This document shows positions 1-8,318 of a DNA stretch of 64,000 bases, one piece after another. Origin of the DNA: Streptococcus oralis (GTDB lineage: Bacteria > Bacillota > Bacilli > Lactobacillales > Streptococcaceae); assembly GCF_019334565.1 (NCBI RefSeq), contig NZ_CP079724.1:1199001-1263000 (forward strand), read 5' to 3'. Position numbers and translations under genes: made by a program. Below the pieces are notes generated by a model, which did no database searches, was not told the DNA's origin, and saw only the letters and a list, made by a program, of their open reading frames with translations. Positions within the stretch are counted from its first letter, which is position 1. Every line of letters starts with the position of its first letter.

Positions 1-269
1 AATTTTTTATAGGCTCTAAAATGGCCGTTTTGAGAATGATAAATTCCTGTAGGCAAGTGCTCATTATCACAGACAATTAAGGCAATATTATACTTACTTA
101 AAGCACTTAATAACCTTAAAGTTACAACAGTCTCCCCTCCTTCTGCTACAATTATCGAAATATCACTCAGTGGGACGACATAGTCTTGACCCATTTTCTT
201 AATTAAAAGGCTATCCAACTTCAATTGCATTTTTTCACTCTGACAGACATGCACAATTCTCCAAGTCAT
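1..269 (-). CDS. cas1: Cas1 integrase, type II-A, N-terminal part (cut by window edge)
   Basis: Only the first 89 codons are visible; the frame stays open to the left edge. Translated from the ATG at 269, the protein begins MTWRIVHVCQSEKMQLKLD and contains VAEGGETVVTLRLLSALSKYN, the N-terminal beta domain typical of type II-A Cas1. Cas1 is the metal-dependent integrase that, with Cas2 and Csn2, inserts new spacers into a CRISPR array. The catalytic C-terminal half lies outside the window. It is downstream of cas9 on the same strand, separated by the tracrRNA gene, so cas2, csn2 and the array are expected further left. The identification rests on my recognition of the family and on context. 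Confidence 0.9.
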   Translation of the reverse strand, partial: MTWRIVHVCQSEKMQLKLDSLLIKKMGQDYVVPLSDISIIVAEGGETVVTLRLLSALSKYNIALIVCDNEHLPTGIYHSQNGHFRAYKK

Positions 270-293
270 CGTATTTTCCTCTTTCACAAAACG

Positions 294-393
294 AAAACAC
301 CCCGCCATAAATGACAGGGTGTTGAATTCGGCATGAAGCCTTATCTTTGTAGCTTCTGCAAGATTTAAGTAACTGTGCAAGGCGTCCCTTGCA
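294..393 (-). ncRNA. tracrRNA of the type II-A CRISPR-Cas system
   Basis: The 177-base gap between cas9 and cas1 holds a small RNA gene on the minus strand. From about 393 it reads a short hairpin (377-392), an anti-repeat segment (about 351-380), the nexus AAGGCTTCATGCC (328-340), and a terminator stem AACACCCTGTC / GGCGGGGTGTT followed by T residues ending near 294. This matches the architecture and much of the sequence of the S. thermophilus CRISPR1 tracrRNA as I remember it. It should pair with a crRNA repeat containing AAGATTTAAGTAACTG and load Cas9. The ends are estimated from the promoter and terminator. Confidence 0.88.
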
Positions 394-399
394 ATTACC

Positions 400-428
400 A
401 TTATAATACATTGTACAAGCGTTTGCAA
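400..428 (-). promoter_or_regulatory. tracrRNA promoter
   Basis: On the minus strand TTGCAA (423-428) and a perfect TATAAT (400-405) are 17 bases apart, which places the start of transcription near 393. The promoter lies just downstream of the cas9 stop, so the tracrRNA has its own transcription unit. Confidence 0.8.
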
Positions 429-446
429 CTCTTTTTTAAAAATATT

Positions 447-3400
447 TTAAAATTTGAGTTTTGGTTCGTCACCCTCTTTTTTAATGATATGTTTTTTTCC
501 CAAAACATCAGTTTTGACTTTAAAAATAGAAATATTTGATTTATTTAATCCCTTTACACATTGTGTTGTACTGTTTGGTACTGTGCCAAAAATATCAATC
601 AATTTTTCACCTTTTTCAAAATCTGATTTATTCATTGGTTTTAATTGAACTTGATGTTTTCCTTTATTATTTCTAGATAAAAATCTAAACAATTGTTCTT
701 GACCTTTTTCAACATCCTTTATTAAAATCAAATTATTTTTATATAAAGTGAACTTAAATTCAGATGTTTCAACAACACCCTCTATTTTTTTAATATTATC
801 ATATTTTTCTTTTGAAATCTTATATTTTCCAGTTCCTTTTTCAAAATATAAATCAGAATATTTCAAACCCATCAATTCATATTTTTTAGTCTGATGATTA
901 AAATAAACATCTGTCCTCCAAGGCTTAAGTGACTGAAGAACCACTTGATTATCACTACTTTCTGGTGTGATATCAATGTGATTACCTAGTTTATTATCAT
1001 AGTATTTAAGACTTTTAATTTCTGGACCATTACTTTTTTTACTGTACTTTCGAATAGGCCCATTTTCTTGTCTATATTTCTCAAAAGGATTGCAAGGGAT
1101 CTCTTTATTTTTATCGTTCAATTCTTTAGAAGGATAGGTTCTTAAAATTTCTTCAATCACTTTTTCAAATGTTTGTGGATCTTTGTGATACATCAAGAAT
1201 TTACTCTTATCTTTATTATAAATTTTAATGAAAGCATCATATCCTGCTTGACTATAAATATCTTTAATCTTACCTAAAACATAAGTTTCTTCAGACTTCT
1301 CTTTATCCAATTTCGCTTTTCTTGTTGCATAAATCGTAGCATCTGAAATTTTTCGATTAAATTTTGAATCTACTTGATAAGAAAATAGAATACTATCCTC
1401 AAATGTCTTGCTACGCAATGTATCAACAAAATGATCATATGGCGCTTTAAACACTAACTCTTTATATTCATCATCAGTTAACGAAATAATTTCTCCTGTC
1501 TCTGAATCAACGAATTGTCCTTCTTTATAAGAAATCAAAGGATTATTCTGTTTTTTCCATAATCTTAATTGACTCGAAGCAGCAATAATTAAGGCATCCA
1601 CAGCATGGTGGTGATAGGTTTCACGAGATTTTTCAAGTCCCCACTTTCTTCTTAGCTGAGAGGTAAATTGTCCACGTACCACCGAAATAGTTGTATCGAA
1701 TTTATGCGCTTTATAAAAATCTTGTAGAGCATTTAAAACAACTCGAGAAGAATATCGAGTGTCAACTAAATTCCGTTCGATGAATTTCTGCTTCACTTCA
1801 ATTTTACTAATATCTTCTTCCGTTAAAAGGTACTCTTTCTTTTTATTACCTAATAATTTAGACTCTTTTACATAAGATTTAAACTCACGGTAGGACCAAC
1901 CATCATCCATACTATCTAAAGCCTGAAACGGTGTTCGCTGTCCCTTCTCCTGGTTTGCTGTAGCTAGAACCAATACTTTATTAGATAGACTATCATCAAA
2001 CGATAAAGAAAGAGGTAAAATATGGTCAATTTCGTACTTGTACTGATTGTGAATTAAATCTGAAATTGGAATGTTCTTCCCAGTATAGAGACACTTCTCT
2101 CCCTGCTGGTGCCATAAACGAATCTTAGTAGCCAATTCCTTATACCCATGAAAAATACTATCTGGTAACTCTTTTTTCCCATTGTATTGGAATGCAGCCT
2201 TTTCCATAGCTGCATTTTTCTCATCTTGGTTTGCCTTTTGACGTTTTATATAATCTTTCTTAGCGTCTTCTTCGTTATTTTCACGCGCCATTTCGATAAC
2301 GATATTATCAAAGATACCATGTTTTTTAGTTGCTTCGTTGATTATCTTTATGGCCTGTCTGACAGATTTTGCTACTACAGGGTTATAAATTTCTTCTGCT
2401 AATTCTTTTTCATCAATATACTTTGTTCTTTTTGATGTTTCTTTAGATTTTTGTTTCCCCAATCGTGTGAGAATTGTCATTTGCTCTTCTGAAGTTTCAT
2501 AGAGTTCTGGTATCAATTCCATCATGAGTTTAAGAGAAAAATTATGCCATCCCTTACTAAATAGACTGCTATTATTTTTTCTAAATTGAACCAATTCAAG
2601 TACTTGGTCTTGACTAAAAGAATCCTTTAACTTTGTGTTTATCGCTTCTTCTATACCTTCTCGTTCAGTATTTAGAGTTAAAATATGGGCAAGCTCATCT
2701 AGAACATTTCTAGACAATTCCCCAACTGAAATTGTTTCTAGCGATTGCATTTTTCGATAGACTTCAAAAGTATGCATTTCAGGTTTATTGTTTACATCAA
2801 CACGATAACCACGTATCTGATCTACTGAAGCATCAATCATTTTAGCAATGTACTTCAATAAGGTTGATGCTCCTAATGTTTTCGCTAATTTCGCATATTC
2901 AATGATTGTTTTCTTTTGTTCCTCACTAAGTTTCTTTGTTTCTGTAGGAACTGTTAAATTATTTAAATCATTTAGTAAGTTAAACTCTTGAGCAGTATAG
3001 GAAGCTTTTGAAGCTCTGTATTCATCCGGATAAAATGTACATTTTCCAATTAAAATACCAAAAATATTATCTAACGTCGTACCGTCTGTTCTGAAACGTC
3101 CATAATCCGTCCGAGATTTTTCATTACCTGGTCCATGATAATATTTTCTTTTCCCTGTAAGGATTTTTAGACAATCCTCTATAAATTCATCTGTAATTTT
3201 ACTATTGAATTCCTGCTGTTTTCTAAGAATTCTTTCAGCTTCTTTTCTATAAGCAGATGTTGAAAAAACATTGATCAATCGGCATTTCTGACCATTTTCC
3301 ACAACAGTGAAATCTCCTCTTACCTGACCATATTTTTCGAAACGTTCTAGTTGGATTTGACTAGGTGTTTGTTCAGCAAGTAATTTTCTATTTTCTTCAA

Positions 3401-3815
3401 CTGCCTTACCATAATCAGACGATACTGTACCCCCATCCTCAGAAGCATCATCTAAATAGCTAATACCACGTCTCTTAACAATGTTCTTTAAAGCTATGAA
3501 CAGCTCTTCATTCGTTAGTTGCTGATTCAAGCCATCTACACGAAGTCGATATGGATTAAGATTAATGGATACCTTAGAAAAATCAGTTAAAAAACCATAG
3601 TCTTCAAATAAATCCTTAAGGCGAACACCACGGTGTTTTTTCCTACGATGTAATCGTCGAACCTGTCTATTTTTTCTTCTTTCAACATTATTATCAGCTG
3701 TTGCAGCTGGAAAAAGACGAGAATTCGCATGGATAATCTTTCCAGAATTTTTTTCTAGAATTCCCACTCCTACGGATGCAATACCAATATCCAATCCTAA
3801 AACTAAACCATTCAT
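447..3815 (-). CDS. cas9: Cas9 endonuclease, type II-A, S. thermophilus CRISPR1-like (1122 aa)
   Basis: RNA-guided DNA endonuclease of CRISPR interference. The N-terminus LGLDIGIASVG carries the RuvC-I aspartate (Asp9). An Arg-rich bridge helix follows (about 45-70, RRKNRQVRRLHRRKKHRG). The HNH core is YEIDHILPLSLSFDDS with a later NKVLV, roughly residues 590-625, and RuvC-III is YHHHAVDALIIAA near 735. Length and sequence closely resemble the compact 1121-residue St1Cas9, including the C-terminal PAM-interacting region (KYYDNKLGNHIDITP), so an AGAA-type PAM is plausible but is inference. All catalytic motifs are intact. The ATG is preceded by AGGAG at good spacing. It is the first cas gene of its operon and lies next to a tRNA-Arg gene. 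Confidence 0.96.
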   Translation of the reverse strand: MNGLVLGLDIGIASVGVGILEKNSGKIIHANSRLFPAATADNNVERRKNRQVRRLHRRKKHRGVRLKDLFEDYGFLTDFSKVSINLNPYRLRVDGLNQQLTNEELFIALKNIVKRRGISYLDDASEDGGTVSSDYGKAVEENRKLLAEQTPSQIQLERFEKYGQVRGDFTVVENGQKCRLINVFSTSAYRKEAERILRKQQEFNSKITDEFIEDCLKILTGKRKYYHGPGNEKSRTDYGRFRTDGTTLDNIFGILIGKCTFYPDEYRASKASYTAQEFNLLNDLNNLTVPTETKKLSEEQKKTIIEYAKLAKTLGASTLLKYIAKMIDASVDQIRGYRVDVNNKPEMHTFEVYRKMQSLETISVGELSRNVLDELAHILTLNTEREGIEEAINTKLKDSFSQDQVLELVQFRKNNSSLFSKGWHNFSLKLMMELIPELYETSEEQMTILTRLGKQKSKETSKRTKYIDEKELAEEIYNPVVAKSVRQAIKIINEATKKHGIFDNIVIEMARENNEEDAKKDYIKRQKANQDEKNAAMEKAAFQYNGKKELPDSIFHGYKELATKIRLWHQQGEKCLYTGKNIPISDLIHNQYKYEIDHILPLSLSFDDSLSNKVLVLATANQEKGQRTPFQALDSMDDGWSYREFKSYVKESKLLGNKKKEYLLTEEDISKIEVKQKFIERNLVDTRYSSRVVLNALQDFYKAHKFDTTISVVRGQFTSQLRRKWGLEKSRETYHHHAVDALIIAASSQLRLWKKQNNPLISYKEGQFVDSETGEIISLTDDEYKELVFKAPYDHFVDTLRSKTFEDSILFSYQVDSKFNRKISDATIYATRKAKLDKEKSEETYVLGKIKDIYSQAGYDAFIKIYNKDKSKFLMYHKDPQTFEKVIEEILRTYPSKELNDKNKEIPCNPFEKYRQENGPIRKYSKKSNGPEIKSLKYYDNKLGNHIDITPESSDNQVVLQSLKPWRTDVYFNHQTKKYELMGLKYSDLYFEKGTGKYKISKEKYDNIKKIEGVVETSEFKFTLYKNNLILIKDVEKGQEQLFRFLSRNNKGKHQVQLKPMNKSDFEKGEKLIDIFGTVPNSTTQCVKGLNKSNISIFKVKTDVLGKKHIIKKEGDEPKLKF

Positions 3816-3960
3816 AATTATACTCCTAACTAATCATCATATTAATTAAATTTTACTCCTTACTTCCTAAAAAATCAAATCATTATATGAAATTAACTAA
3901 AATATCCTGTCTTTTTATAATTATATGCAAATTCTCCCGTTTTCATCATTGATAAAAAAC
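3816..3960. other. AT-rich gap upstream of cas9
   Basis: This AT-rich spacer holds the cas9 ribosome site and a possible minus-strand TATAAT at about 3885. I see no convincing -35 element, no CRISPR repeat and no small gene here. Confidence 0.5.
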
Positions 3961-3984
3961 AAAAAAGCGTGATCTCACGCTTTT
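3961..3984 (-). terminator. Intrinsic terminator of the rplS/tRNA-Arg unit
   Basis: A perfect six-base stem GCGTGA/TCACGC is flanked by A and T runs on both sides, so it could stop transcription in either direction. It lies just after the tRNA-Arg gene. Confidence 0.75.
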
Positions 3985-4034
3985 GGAGTTCTATTTTAAC
4001 TTGAGTGATTTCTACATGAAAATTACTAGTTTAC

Positions 4035-4106
4035 TGCCCCCTGCAGGAATCGAACCTGCAACTACTCCTTAGGAGGGAGTTGTTATATCCATTGAACTAA
4101 GGGAGC
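4035..4106 (-). tRNA. tRNA-Arg (anticodon CCT)
   Basis: Read on the minus strand, the acceptor GCTCCCT pairs with AGGGGGC. The anticodon stem ACTCC/GGAGT encloses the loop CTCCTAA, giving anticodon CCT for the rare Arg codon AGG. The T arm is GCAGG-TTCGATT-CCTGC. No CCA end is encoded; the discriminator is A. It lies downstream of rplS, between two terminators. Confidence 0.95.
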
Positions 4107-4109
4107 TAG

Positions 4110-4141
4110 AGAAAAACCCTGCTGGGTGAGCAGAGTTTTTT
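4110..4141 (-). terminator. Terminator after rplS
   Basis: An eight-base stem ACTCTGCT/AGCAGGGT (one G-U pair) with loop CACCC is followed by TTTTT. It sits between the rplS stop and tRNA-Arg, so the tRNA is probably reached by partial readthrough or its own start. Confidence 0.7.
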
Positions 4142-4148
4142 AGTCGAA

Positions 4149-4496
4149 TTAACGACGGATTTCTTTGATACGAGCTGCTTTACCTTGAAGAGCACGCAAG
4201 TAGTACAATTTCGCACGACGTACTTTACCGTAACGAACAACTTCGATCTTTTCAACACGTGGAGTGTGGATTGGGAAGATACGCTCAACACCTACACCGT
4301 TAGAGATTTTACGAACTGTGTAGTTTTCTGAGATGCCAGCACCTTTACGTGCGATAACAACACCTTCAAAAATCTGGATACGTTCACGGTTACCTTCGAC
4401 AACTTTCGCATGTACACGAACAGTGTCACCAGGACGGAATGATGGGATATCTGTACGAAGTTGACCTTCAGTCAAGCTTTGGATTAATGGATTCAT
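4149..4496 (-). CDS. rplS: 50S ribosomal protein L19 (115 aa)
   Basis: Ribosomal protein L19 sits at the 30S-50S interface of the large subunit. The protein begins [26 protein letters not shown] and includes [20 protein letters not shown] and a basic C-terminus ([23 protein letters not shown]), which are hallmarks of the family at the usual length of about 115 residues. It is monocistronic, with a structured leader upstream and a terminator downstream. AGGAG precedes the ATG. No anomaly seen. Confidence 0.98.
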
Positions 4497-4509
4497 TTTA
4501 TTCTCCTAT

Positions 4510-4592
4510 CTTTATCAATCTTGAGGAACCTTCCTCAGCGGATAAACTGTATTTTTGTGCGTCCATTACACACAAGATACAGTTTACCAAAT
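4510..4592 (-). promoter_or_regulatory. L19-type mRNA leader (candidate autoregulatory structure)
   Basis: The transcript upstream of rplS can fold into a long hairpin, TAAACTGTAT/ATACAGTTTA, enclosing TTGTGTG...CGCACAA. A second hairpin, TGAGGAA/TTCCTCA, lies just before the ribosome site. Position and layout match the ribosomal L19 leader of Firmicutes as I remember it, thought to let the protein repress its own synthesis. Family membership was not tested against a covariance model. Confidence 0.6.
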
Positions 4593-4614
4593 TTCCACCT
4601 AAAAGTAAAGAAAT

Positions 4615-4944
4615 TTATAGCAGAATTCCTAAAAAAATCGCTAGAAACCCGCCTAAGTAAGTTAAGAGGAAATAACTATAAAATACCTTCTTGTCACTTA
4701 ACAGTTTTTGCAGCTCATCATTCAGAGTTGAAAAGGTAGTCAACCCGCCACAGAAACCTGTCGCTAGGATAGTATAAACTTCCTTGGACTCCACATGGTT
4801 GTAGAGCAAGCCAATCAAAAAACAACCGAGAAGATTGGCTATGAGAGTTCCTAAAGGCAATTTAGAAGCTTGATTATAGTGGGAAAAGAAATAACGAACC
4901 AAGGCTCCAAACCCGCAGGCGATTGCAAGATAAACGATTACCAT
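4615..4944 (-). CDS. crcB: Fluoride exporter Fluc/CrcB, subunit 2 (109 aa)
   Basis: Small four-helix membrane protein that forms a dual-topology fluoride channel and lowers cytoplasmic fluoride. It carries the family signature TGFCGGLTTFST (about residues 61-73) and the early GALVRYF motif. It overlaps the upstream crcB paralogue by 7 bases. Such tandem pairs usually encode two oppositely oriented subunits of a heterodimer, and the two sequences here are only distantly alike. It is last in the minus-strand unit chorismate mutase-crcB-crcB. I found no fluoride riboswitch upstream of the unit. Confidence 0.93.
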   Translation of the reverse strand: MVIVYLAIACGFGALVRYFFSHYNQASKLPLGTLIANLLGCFLIGLLYNHVESKEVYTILATGFCGGLTTFSTLNDELQKLLSDKKVFYSYFLLTYLGGFLAIFLGILL

Positions 4945-5312
4945 TTCTTCCTCCCTAGAACATAAGCCAAGAGCAGACCTCCTCCAATACTCAAAAGCAG
5001 ATAGATGACTAAGCTAAGATAACGCCCAGTATCGAGCAATTTCATAGCATCCAAGAGTAGACTAGAAAAGGTTGTTAAACCTCCGCAAAAACCCGTCCCC
5101 AGCGCCAAAACCAAGCCTTTACTAGTTCCCTTATGGGCCAGATAGCCTTTTACCAGATAGACCAGGCAGAATATTCCCAGGTAATTGACGAGAAGGGTTC
5201 CCCAAGGAAATTCAGGACTGGCTGGCAACTGACTAGATACAAAGTAGCGGACAAGGCCACCCAACATTGCAGCCAGAAAAATCCCTAGCGGATAAAATTG
5301 TTCTTTTTTCAT
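4938..5312 (-). CDS. crcB: Fluoride exporter Fluc/CrcB, subunit 1 (124 aa)
   Basis: Second fluoride-channel subunit with four hydrophobic segments, GGLVRYFVSS near residue 19 and the pore signature TGFCGGLTTFSS (about 73-84). Its start overlaps the end of the chorismate mutase gene by 4 bases and its end overlaps the next crcB by 7, so all three are translationally coupled. The paired arrangement suggests an obligate heterodimeric channel. The co-transcription with an aromatic amino acid enzyme has no obvious metabolic logic. Confidence 0.93.
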   Translation of the reverse strand: MKKEQFYPLGIFLAAMLGGLVRYFVSSQLPASPEFPWGTLLVNYLGIFCLVYLVKGYLAHKGTSKGLVLALGTGFCGGLTTFSSLLLDAMKLLDTGRYLSLVIYLLLSIGGGLLLAYVLGRKKW

Positions 5313-5575
5313 TTAATGTTTTGATCCTGATAATCACGCGAACGTTTGAGTATGTCTGAAAAAGTTGCAACAATGGTCTCCTGATAGCGCTTATCTTCTA
5401 CTCGATTTTTGACTTTCTCAAAAATAACTTCTTCTCTCTTAGTATCTAAAATAGGTTTCCCTGAGGATTTCTTATAAGCGACAACCCCCTCAACCAAATG
5501 CATCCGTTCTTCTAGGAGCTTGACGATTTGATTGTCGATTTGATCAATTTCTTGCCGAATAATATCTAAATCCAT
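5309..5575 (-). CDS. Chorismate mutase, AroQ type (88 aa)
   Basis: Monofunctional helical chorismate mutase that converts chorismate to prephenate for phenylalanine and tyrosine synthesis. It starts MDLDIIRQEIDQIDNQIVKLLEERM, the typical first long helix with the catalytic arginine region, followed by VAYKKSSGKPILDTKREE, where the conserved Lys and Asp/Arg of the active site are found. The length of about 90 residues fits AroQ single-domain enzymes. GGAGGAG precedes the ATG. It heads an overlapping unit with two crcB genes. Confidence 0.9.
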   Translation of the reverse strand: MDLDIIRQEIDQIDNQIVKLLEERMHLVEGVVAYKKSSGKPILDTKREEVIFEKVKNRVEDKRYQETIVATFSDILKRSRDYQDQNIK

Positions 5576-5650
5576 AGTATCTCCTCCTTTATTTGAATTA
5601 TTGTATCAAAAAGCCACCAAATAGGCTAGTAAAATCACAAAAAAATTAAT

Positions 5651-5683
5651 AAAAAAACGCACTGACTCCTTCCAGTCAGCGCA
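5651..5683 (-). terminator. Terminator after flavodoxin gene
   Basis: Minus-strand stem CGCTGACT/AGTCAGTG extended by CG, loop GGAAGG, then seven T residues. Confidence 0.8.
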
Positions 5684-5692
5684 GTTTGATTC

Positions 5693-6136
5693 TTATCCTA
5701 CTTTTGCAGCCAATTCTTCTGCGAATTGTTCCAAACGTTCGATGTCTTCTTCTTCGGCAGAAAGGTCTACTTTAACACACTCCGAACCTTTTTCTGCTCC
5801 TGTCGCTACAAAAACGCGATCAAAGTCATCAACAGCCTTACAGAATTCGTCGTAGAAGGTGTCTCCTGAACCGACCACTCCGTAGATTTTGCCATTCAAG
5901 TTGAGATCTGCTAGGTCTTCGTAGAAGTCCATCATCTCATCTGGCAATTCTCCGTCTCCATAAGTATAAGTCGCAACGATTGCAATATCTGCCTCCAAGA
6001 AGTCTGAAGCGTCAACAGTCGTACATTCATCCACATCGACATCCAAGCCCAAGTCACGCAATTTGTCTGCTACAATATCTGCAATTTCTTCGGTATTACC
6101 GGTCATACTGGCAAATACAATTTTTGCTAATGCCAT
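5693..6136 (-). CDS. fld: Short-chain flavodoxin (147 aa)
   Basis: FMN-binding electron carrier. The phosphate loop SMTGNTEEIAD (about residues 10-20), the isoalloxazine loop TYTYGDGELPDEM and the segment VVGSGDTFYDEFCKAVDDF mark it as flavodoxin. It is highly acidic, and 147 residues is the usual short-chain length. The ATG has GGAGGA upstream. It is monocistronic and divergent from pde2. A minus-strand TATAAT at about 6165-6170 is the likely -10. Confidence 0.95.
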   Translation of the reverse strand: MALAKIVFASMTGNTEEIADIVADKLRDLGLDVDVDECTTVDASDFLEADIAIVATYTYGDGELPDEMMDFYEDLADLNLNGKIYGVVGSGDTFYDEFCKAVDDFDRVFVATGAEKGSECVKVDLSAEEEDIERLEQFAEELAAKVG

Positions 6137-6239
6137 ATCGTCCTCCTCAATTTATCTTTCTCCATTATATCATATCTTTTTCATTTTAAAAATAAAAATT
6201 CTTGTGCTACAATGAAATGAGAAAGAATTGAGGTTATTT

Positions 6240-7184
6240 ATGGAAATTTGCCAGCAAATTTTAGAGAAAATCAAAGAATACGATACCATTATCATTCACC
6301 GTCATATGAAACCAGATCCTGATGCCTTAGGGAGTCAAGTGGGCTTGAAAGCTCTTCTTACACACCATTTTCCAGAAAAGACCATCAAAGTCGTCGGTTT
6401 TAACGAACCAACTCTAACCTGGATGGCGGAAATGGATACTGTCCAAGACAGTGACTACAAAGGAGCTCTTGCTATTATTTGTGATACAGCGAATCGCCCT
6501 CGTATCGATGATAAACGCTACGAACAAGCTGCTTTTACCATCAAAATCGATCATCATCCAAATGATGATATCTATGGTGACCTATCATGGGTGGATACAA
6601 GTTCAAGCAGTGCCAGTGAGATGATTGCATTATTTGCTCAAGAAAATCAGCTAGCTTTGTCTAGTGAAGCGGCACGACTTCTCTATGCAGGAATTGTCGG
6701 GGACACAGGGCGTTTTCTCTACCCGTCAACTAGTGCCCGTACCTTTAGAATAGCTGGCCAGCTCCGAGAAATTGATTTTGACTTTGCTGGATTGTCTCGT
6801 CAAATGGATACCATGAGCTTCAAGATTGCAAAATTGCAAGGGTATGTTTATGATCACTTAGAAGTTGATGAGAATGGGGCTGCACGCGTTCTGCTTACTC
6901 AAGACATCTTGGAAAAATATAAGGTTACGGATGCTGAAACAGCAGCGATTGTTGGGGCACCTGGTCGAATTGATACTGTTAAAGCTTGGGCTATCTTTGT
7001 TGAGCAAGCTGATGGCCACTTCCGTGTTCGAATGCGCAGCAAAATCACCCCTATCAATGAAATTGCCAAAGAACACGACGGAGGAGGACATCCATTAGCT
7101 AGTGGCGCCAATTCCTATAGTCTAGAAGAAAACGAACAAATATATAAAGAACTGAAAGAGGCTCTACAGATTCACCAAGGCTAA
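6240..7184 (+). CDS. pde2: DHH/DHHA1 phosphodiesterase, Pde2/NrnA type (314 aa)
   Basis: Manganese-dependent phosphodiesterase. Its pneumococcal relative Pde2 degrades c-di-AMP and preferentially pApA to AMP, and the wider NrnA family hydrolyses short oligoribonucleotides. Visible motifs are RHMKPDPDALGSQ (about residues 22-34), CDTANRPRIDD, the eponymous DHHPND (about 108-113) and the DHHA1 glycine motif GGGHPLASGA near residue 285. I chose the ATG at 6240 because TGAGG lies six to seven bases upstream; an in-frame TTG at 6228 lacks such a site. It is monocistronic and divergent from flavodoxin, with TACAAT as likely -10 at about 6208. Confidence 0.9.
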   Translation: MEICQQILEKIKEYDTIIIHRHMKPDPDALGSQVGLKALLTHHFPEKTIKVVGFNEPTLTWMAEMDTVQDSDYKGALAIICDTANRPRIDDKRYEQAAFTIKIDHHPNDDIYGDLSWVDTSSSSASEMIALFAQENQLALSSEAARLLYAGIVGDTGRFLYPSTSARTFRIAGQLREIDFDFAGLSRQMDTMSFKIAKLQGYVYDHLEVDENGAARVLLTQDILEKYKVTDAETAAIVGAPGRIDTVKAWAIFVEQADGHFRVRMRSKITPINEIAKEHDGGGHPLASGANSYSLEENEQIYKELKEALQIHQG

Positions 7185-7206
7185 GAAAGAATTTTCTTGG
7201 CCTTTT
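7177..7206 (+). terminator. Terminator overlapping the pde2 stop
   Basis: Stem AAGGC-AAGAAA / TTTCTT-GGCCTT followed by TTTTAT. The 5' arm includes the last codons of pde2. Confidence 0.65.
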
Positions 7207-7291
7207 ATATGCTAGATTCTTAAAATATACGGTTTCTTTGTACCTCAGTTTATGGTATAATAAATCAAACTGAATAAAAGGAGACTTAATA

Positions 7292-8155
7292 ATGGAAAAA
7301 AATCGTTTGTATATTCTCATTTCTGCTGGAGTAGCTATTCTTGGTTCACTCTTGCCATGGGCTAGTTTAAATGCAGGTTCTTTTGGGTCCTATAGCGTGA
7401 ATGGTTACCAAGGTGATGGTTGGTTTGTCATTATCGCGGCTATTGTGTCTATTGTTCTTGCATGCTTGAATAATATGAATAAAGCAATGTCTAAAGGGTT
7501 CTCAATTGGTGTCATTGTTGCGGGTGCAATTGCAACTCTCGTCACACTAAATAGTCTCTTTAATGTAAATAAATACATGTCTAACTTTGGTGGATATGGC
7601 ATTTCAATCGGCTTTGGTTTGATTTTGGCTATTCTTGCTAGCATTGCACTAGTTGTAACTGGTCTCTTGGCAATGTCAGGTGGTAAAATTACAAAAGAGT
7701 CATTTACTGAATTAGCTGAGTCTGGTAAAGATTTTGCTCAAACTGTCGGACGTGTAACAAGCTCTACCGTTAAAACTGCGGTCGAAGAAATCAAAAAAGA
7801 ATCTCAAGAACGTAAAAAAGAAGAAACTACTGCTGAAAAAACAGAGACAGCTAAAGAGGAAACCGAGCAAAAAGAAGAAGCTAAGGAACCAGCTCATGTC
7901 GAAGCTGAAACAGAAAACAAAGAACCTGTTAAAGAAGAAACTACAGAATCTGAAACAAAAACAGAAGCTGAGCCAGTAGCCGAACCAACAGAAACAGAGG
8001 CTGAGGCTGAAGCTGAAACTGTAACAGAATCAAAAGAAACAGAACCTACTGAATCTGAAAAAGAAACTGAATCAGCATCAGAAAACGTAGAACCAGTAAA
8101 AGAACCAGAAGTAAAAAATCAACAAGAAGAAAAAGCTCCAAAACAAGAGAACTAA
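7292..8155 (+). CDS. Four-helix membrane protein with long acidic Glu/Lys/Thr tail (287 aa)
   Basis: I do not recognise a characterised family. Residues 1-135 contain four hydrophobic segments (about 7-27, 46-61, 71-91 and 102-130). From about 150 onward the chain is charged and of low complexity, dominated by Glu, Lys and Thr with many ETE/TEAE stretches and no sortase or lipid signal. The tail probably lies in the cytoplasm or is exposed and unstructured. It is monocistronic: an extended -10 TGGTATAAT ends at 7260, AGGAG precedes the ATG, and a strong terminator follows. The function cannot be inferred from the sequence. Confidence 0.85.
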   Translation: MEKNRLYILISAGVAILGSLLPWASLNAGSFGSYSVNGYQGDGWFVIIAAIVSIVLACLNNMNKAMSKGFSIGVIVAGAIATLVTLNSLFNVNKYMSNFGGYGISIGFGLILAILASIALVVTGLLAMSGGKITKESFTELAESGKDFAQTVGRVTSSTVKTAVEEIKKESQERKKEETTAEKTETAKEETEQKEEAKEPAHVEAETENKEPVKEETTESETKTEAEPVAEPTETEAEAEAETVTESKETEPTESEKETESASENVEPVKEPEVKNQQEEKAPKQEN

Positions 8156-8170
8156 TCATTCTTCTACCGT

Positions 8171-8199
8171 CACTCCAGTAAACACTGGAGTGATTTTTT
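8171..8199 (+). terminator. Terminator after the acidic-tail membrane protein
   Basis: Perfect eight-base stem CACTCCAG/CTGGAGTG, loop TAAACA, then ATTTTTT. Confidence 0.85.
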
Positions 8200-8318
8200 A
8201 TCAAGATTTTTAATAAAATCAGGGAAAAGACTTGCCAAACTTATCAGAATCTGATAGACTAGTAGGGTAACAATCTATGGCTCGCAAAGAGACCATGGCA
8301 GAAAGGAAATATTGCAAA

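Noticed and set aside
270..446. A CRISPR repeat in the cas9-cas1 gap
   Set aside because: The repeat-like segment occurs once, in antisense orientation, between a promoter and a terminator; it is the anti-repeat of tracrRNA. No repeated spacers are present anywhere in the window.
454..648. Open frames on the plus strand inside cas9
   Set aside because: They have no ribosome site or conserved sequence and lie antisense to strongly conserved coding sequence.
5576..5692. Fluoride riboswitch upstream of the chorismate mutase-crcB unit
   Set aside because: The conserved GGNGAUGG pseudoknot elements of that class are not found in this short AT-rich stretch.
8277..8318. A longer L31 protein starting at 8277
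   Set aside because: The 14 extra residues are not part of L31 proteins and the ATG at 8319 has its own ribosome site.
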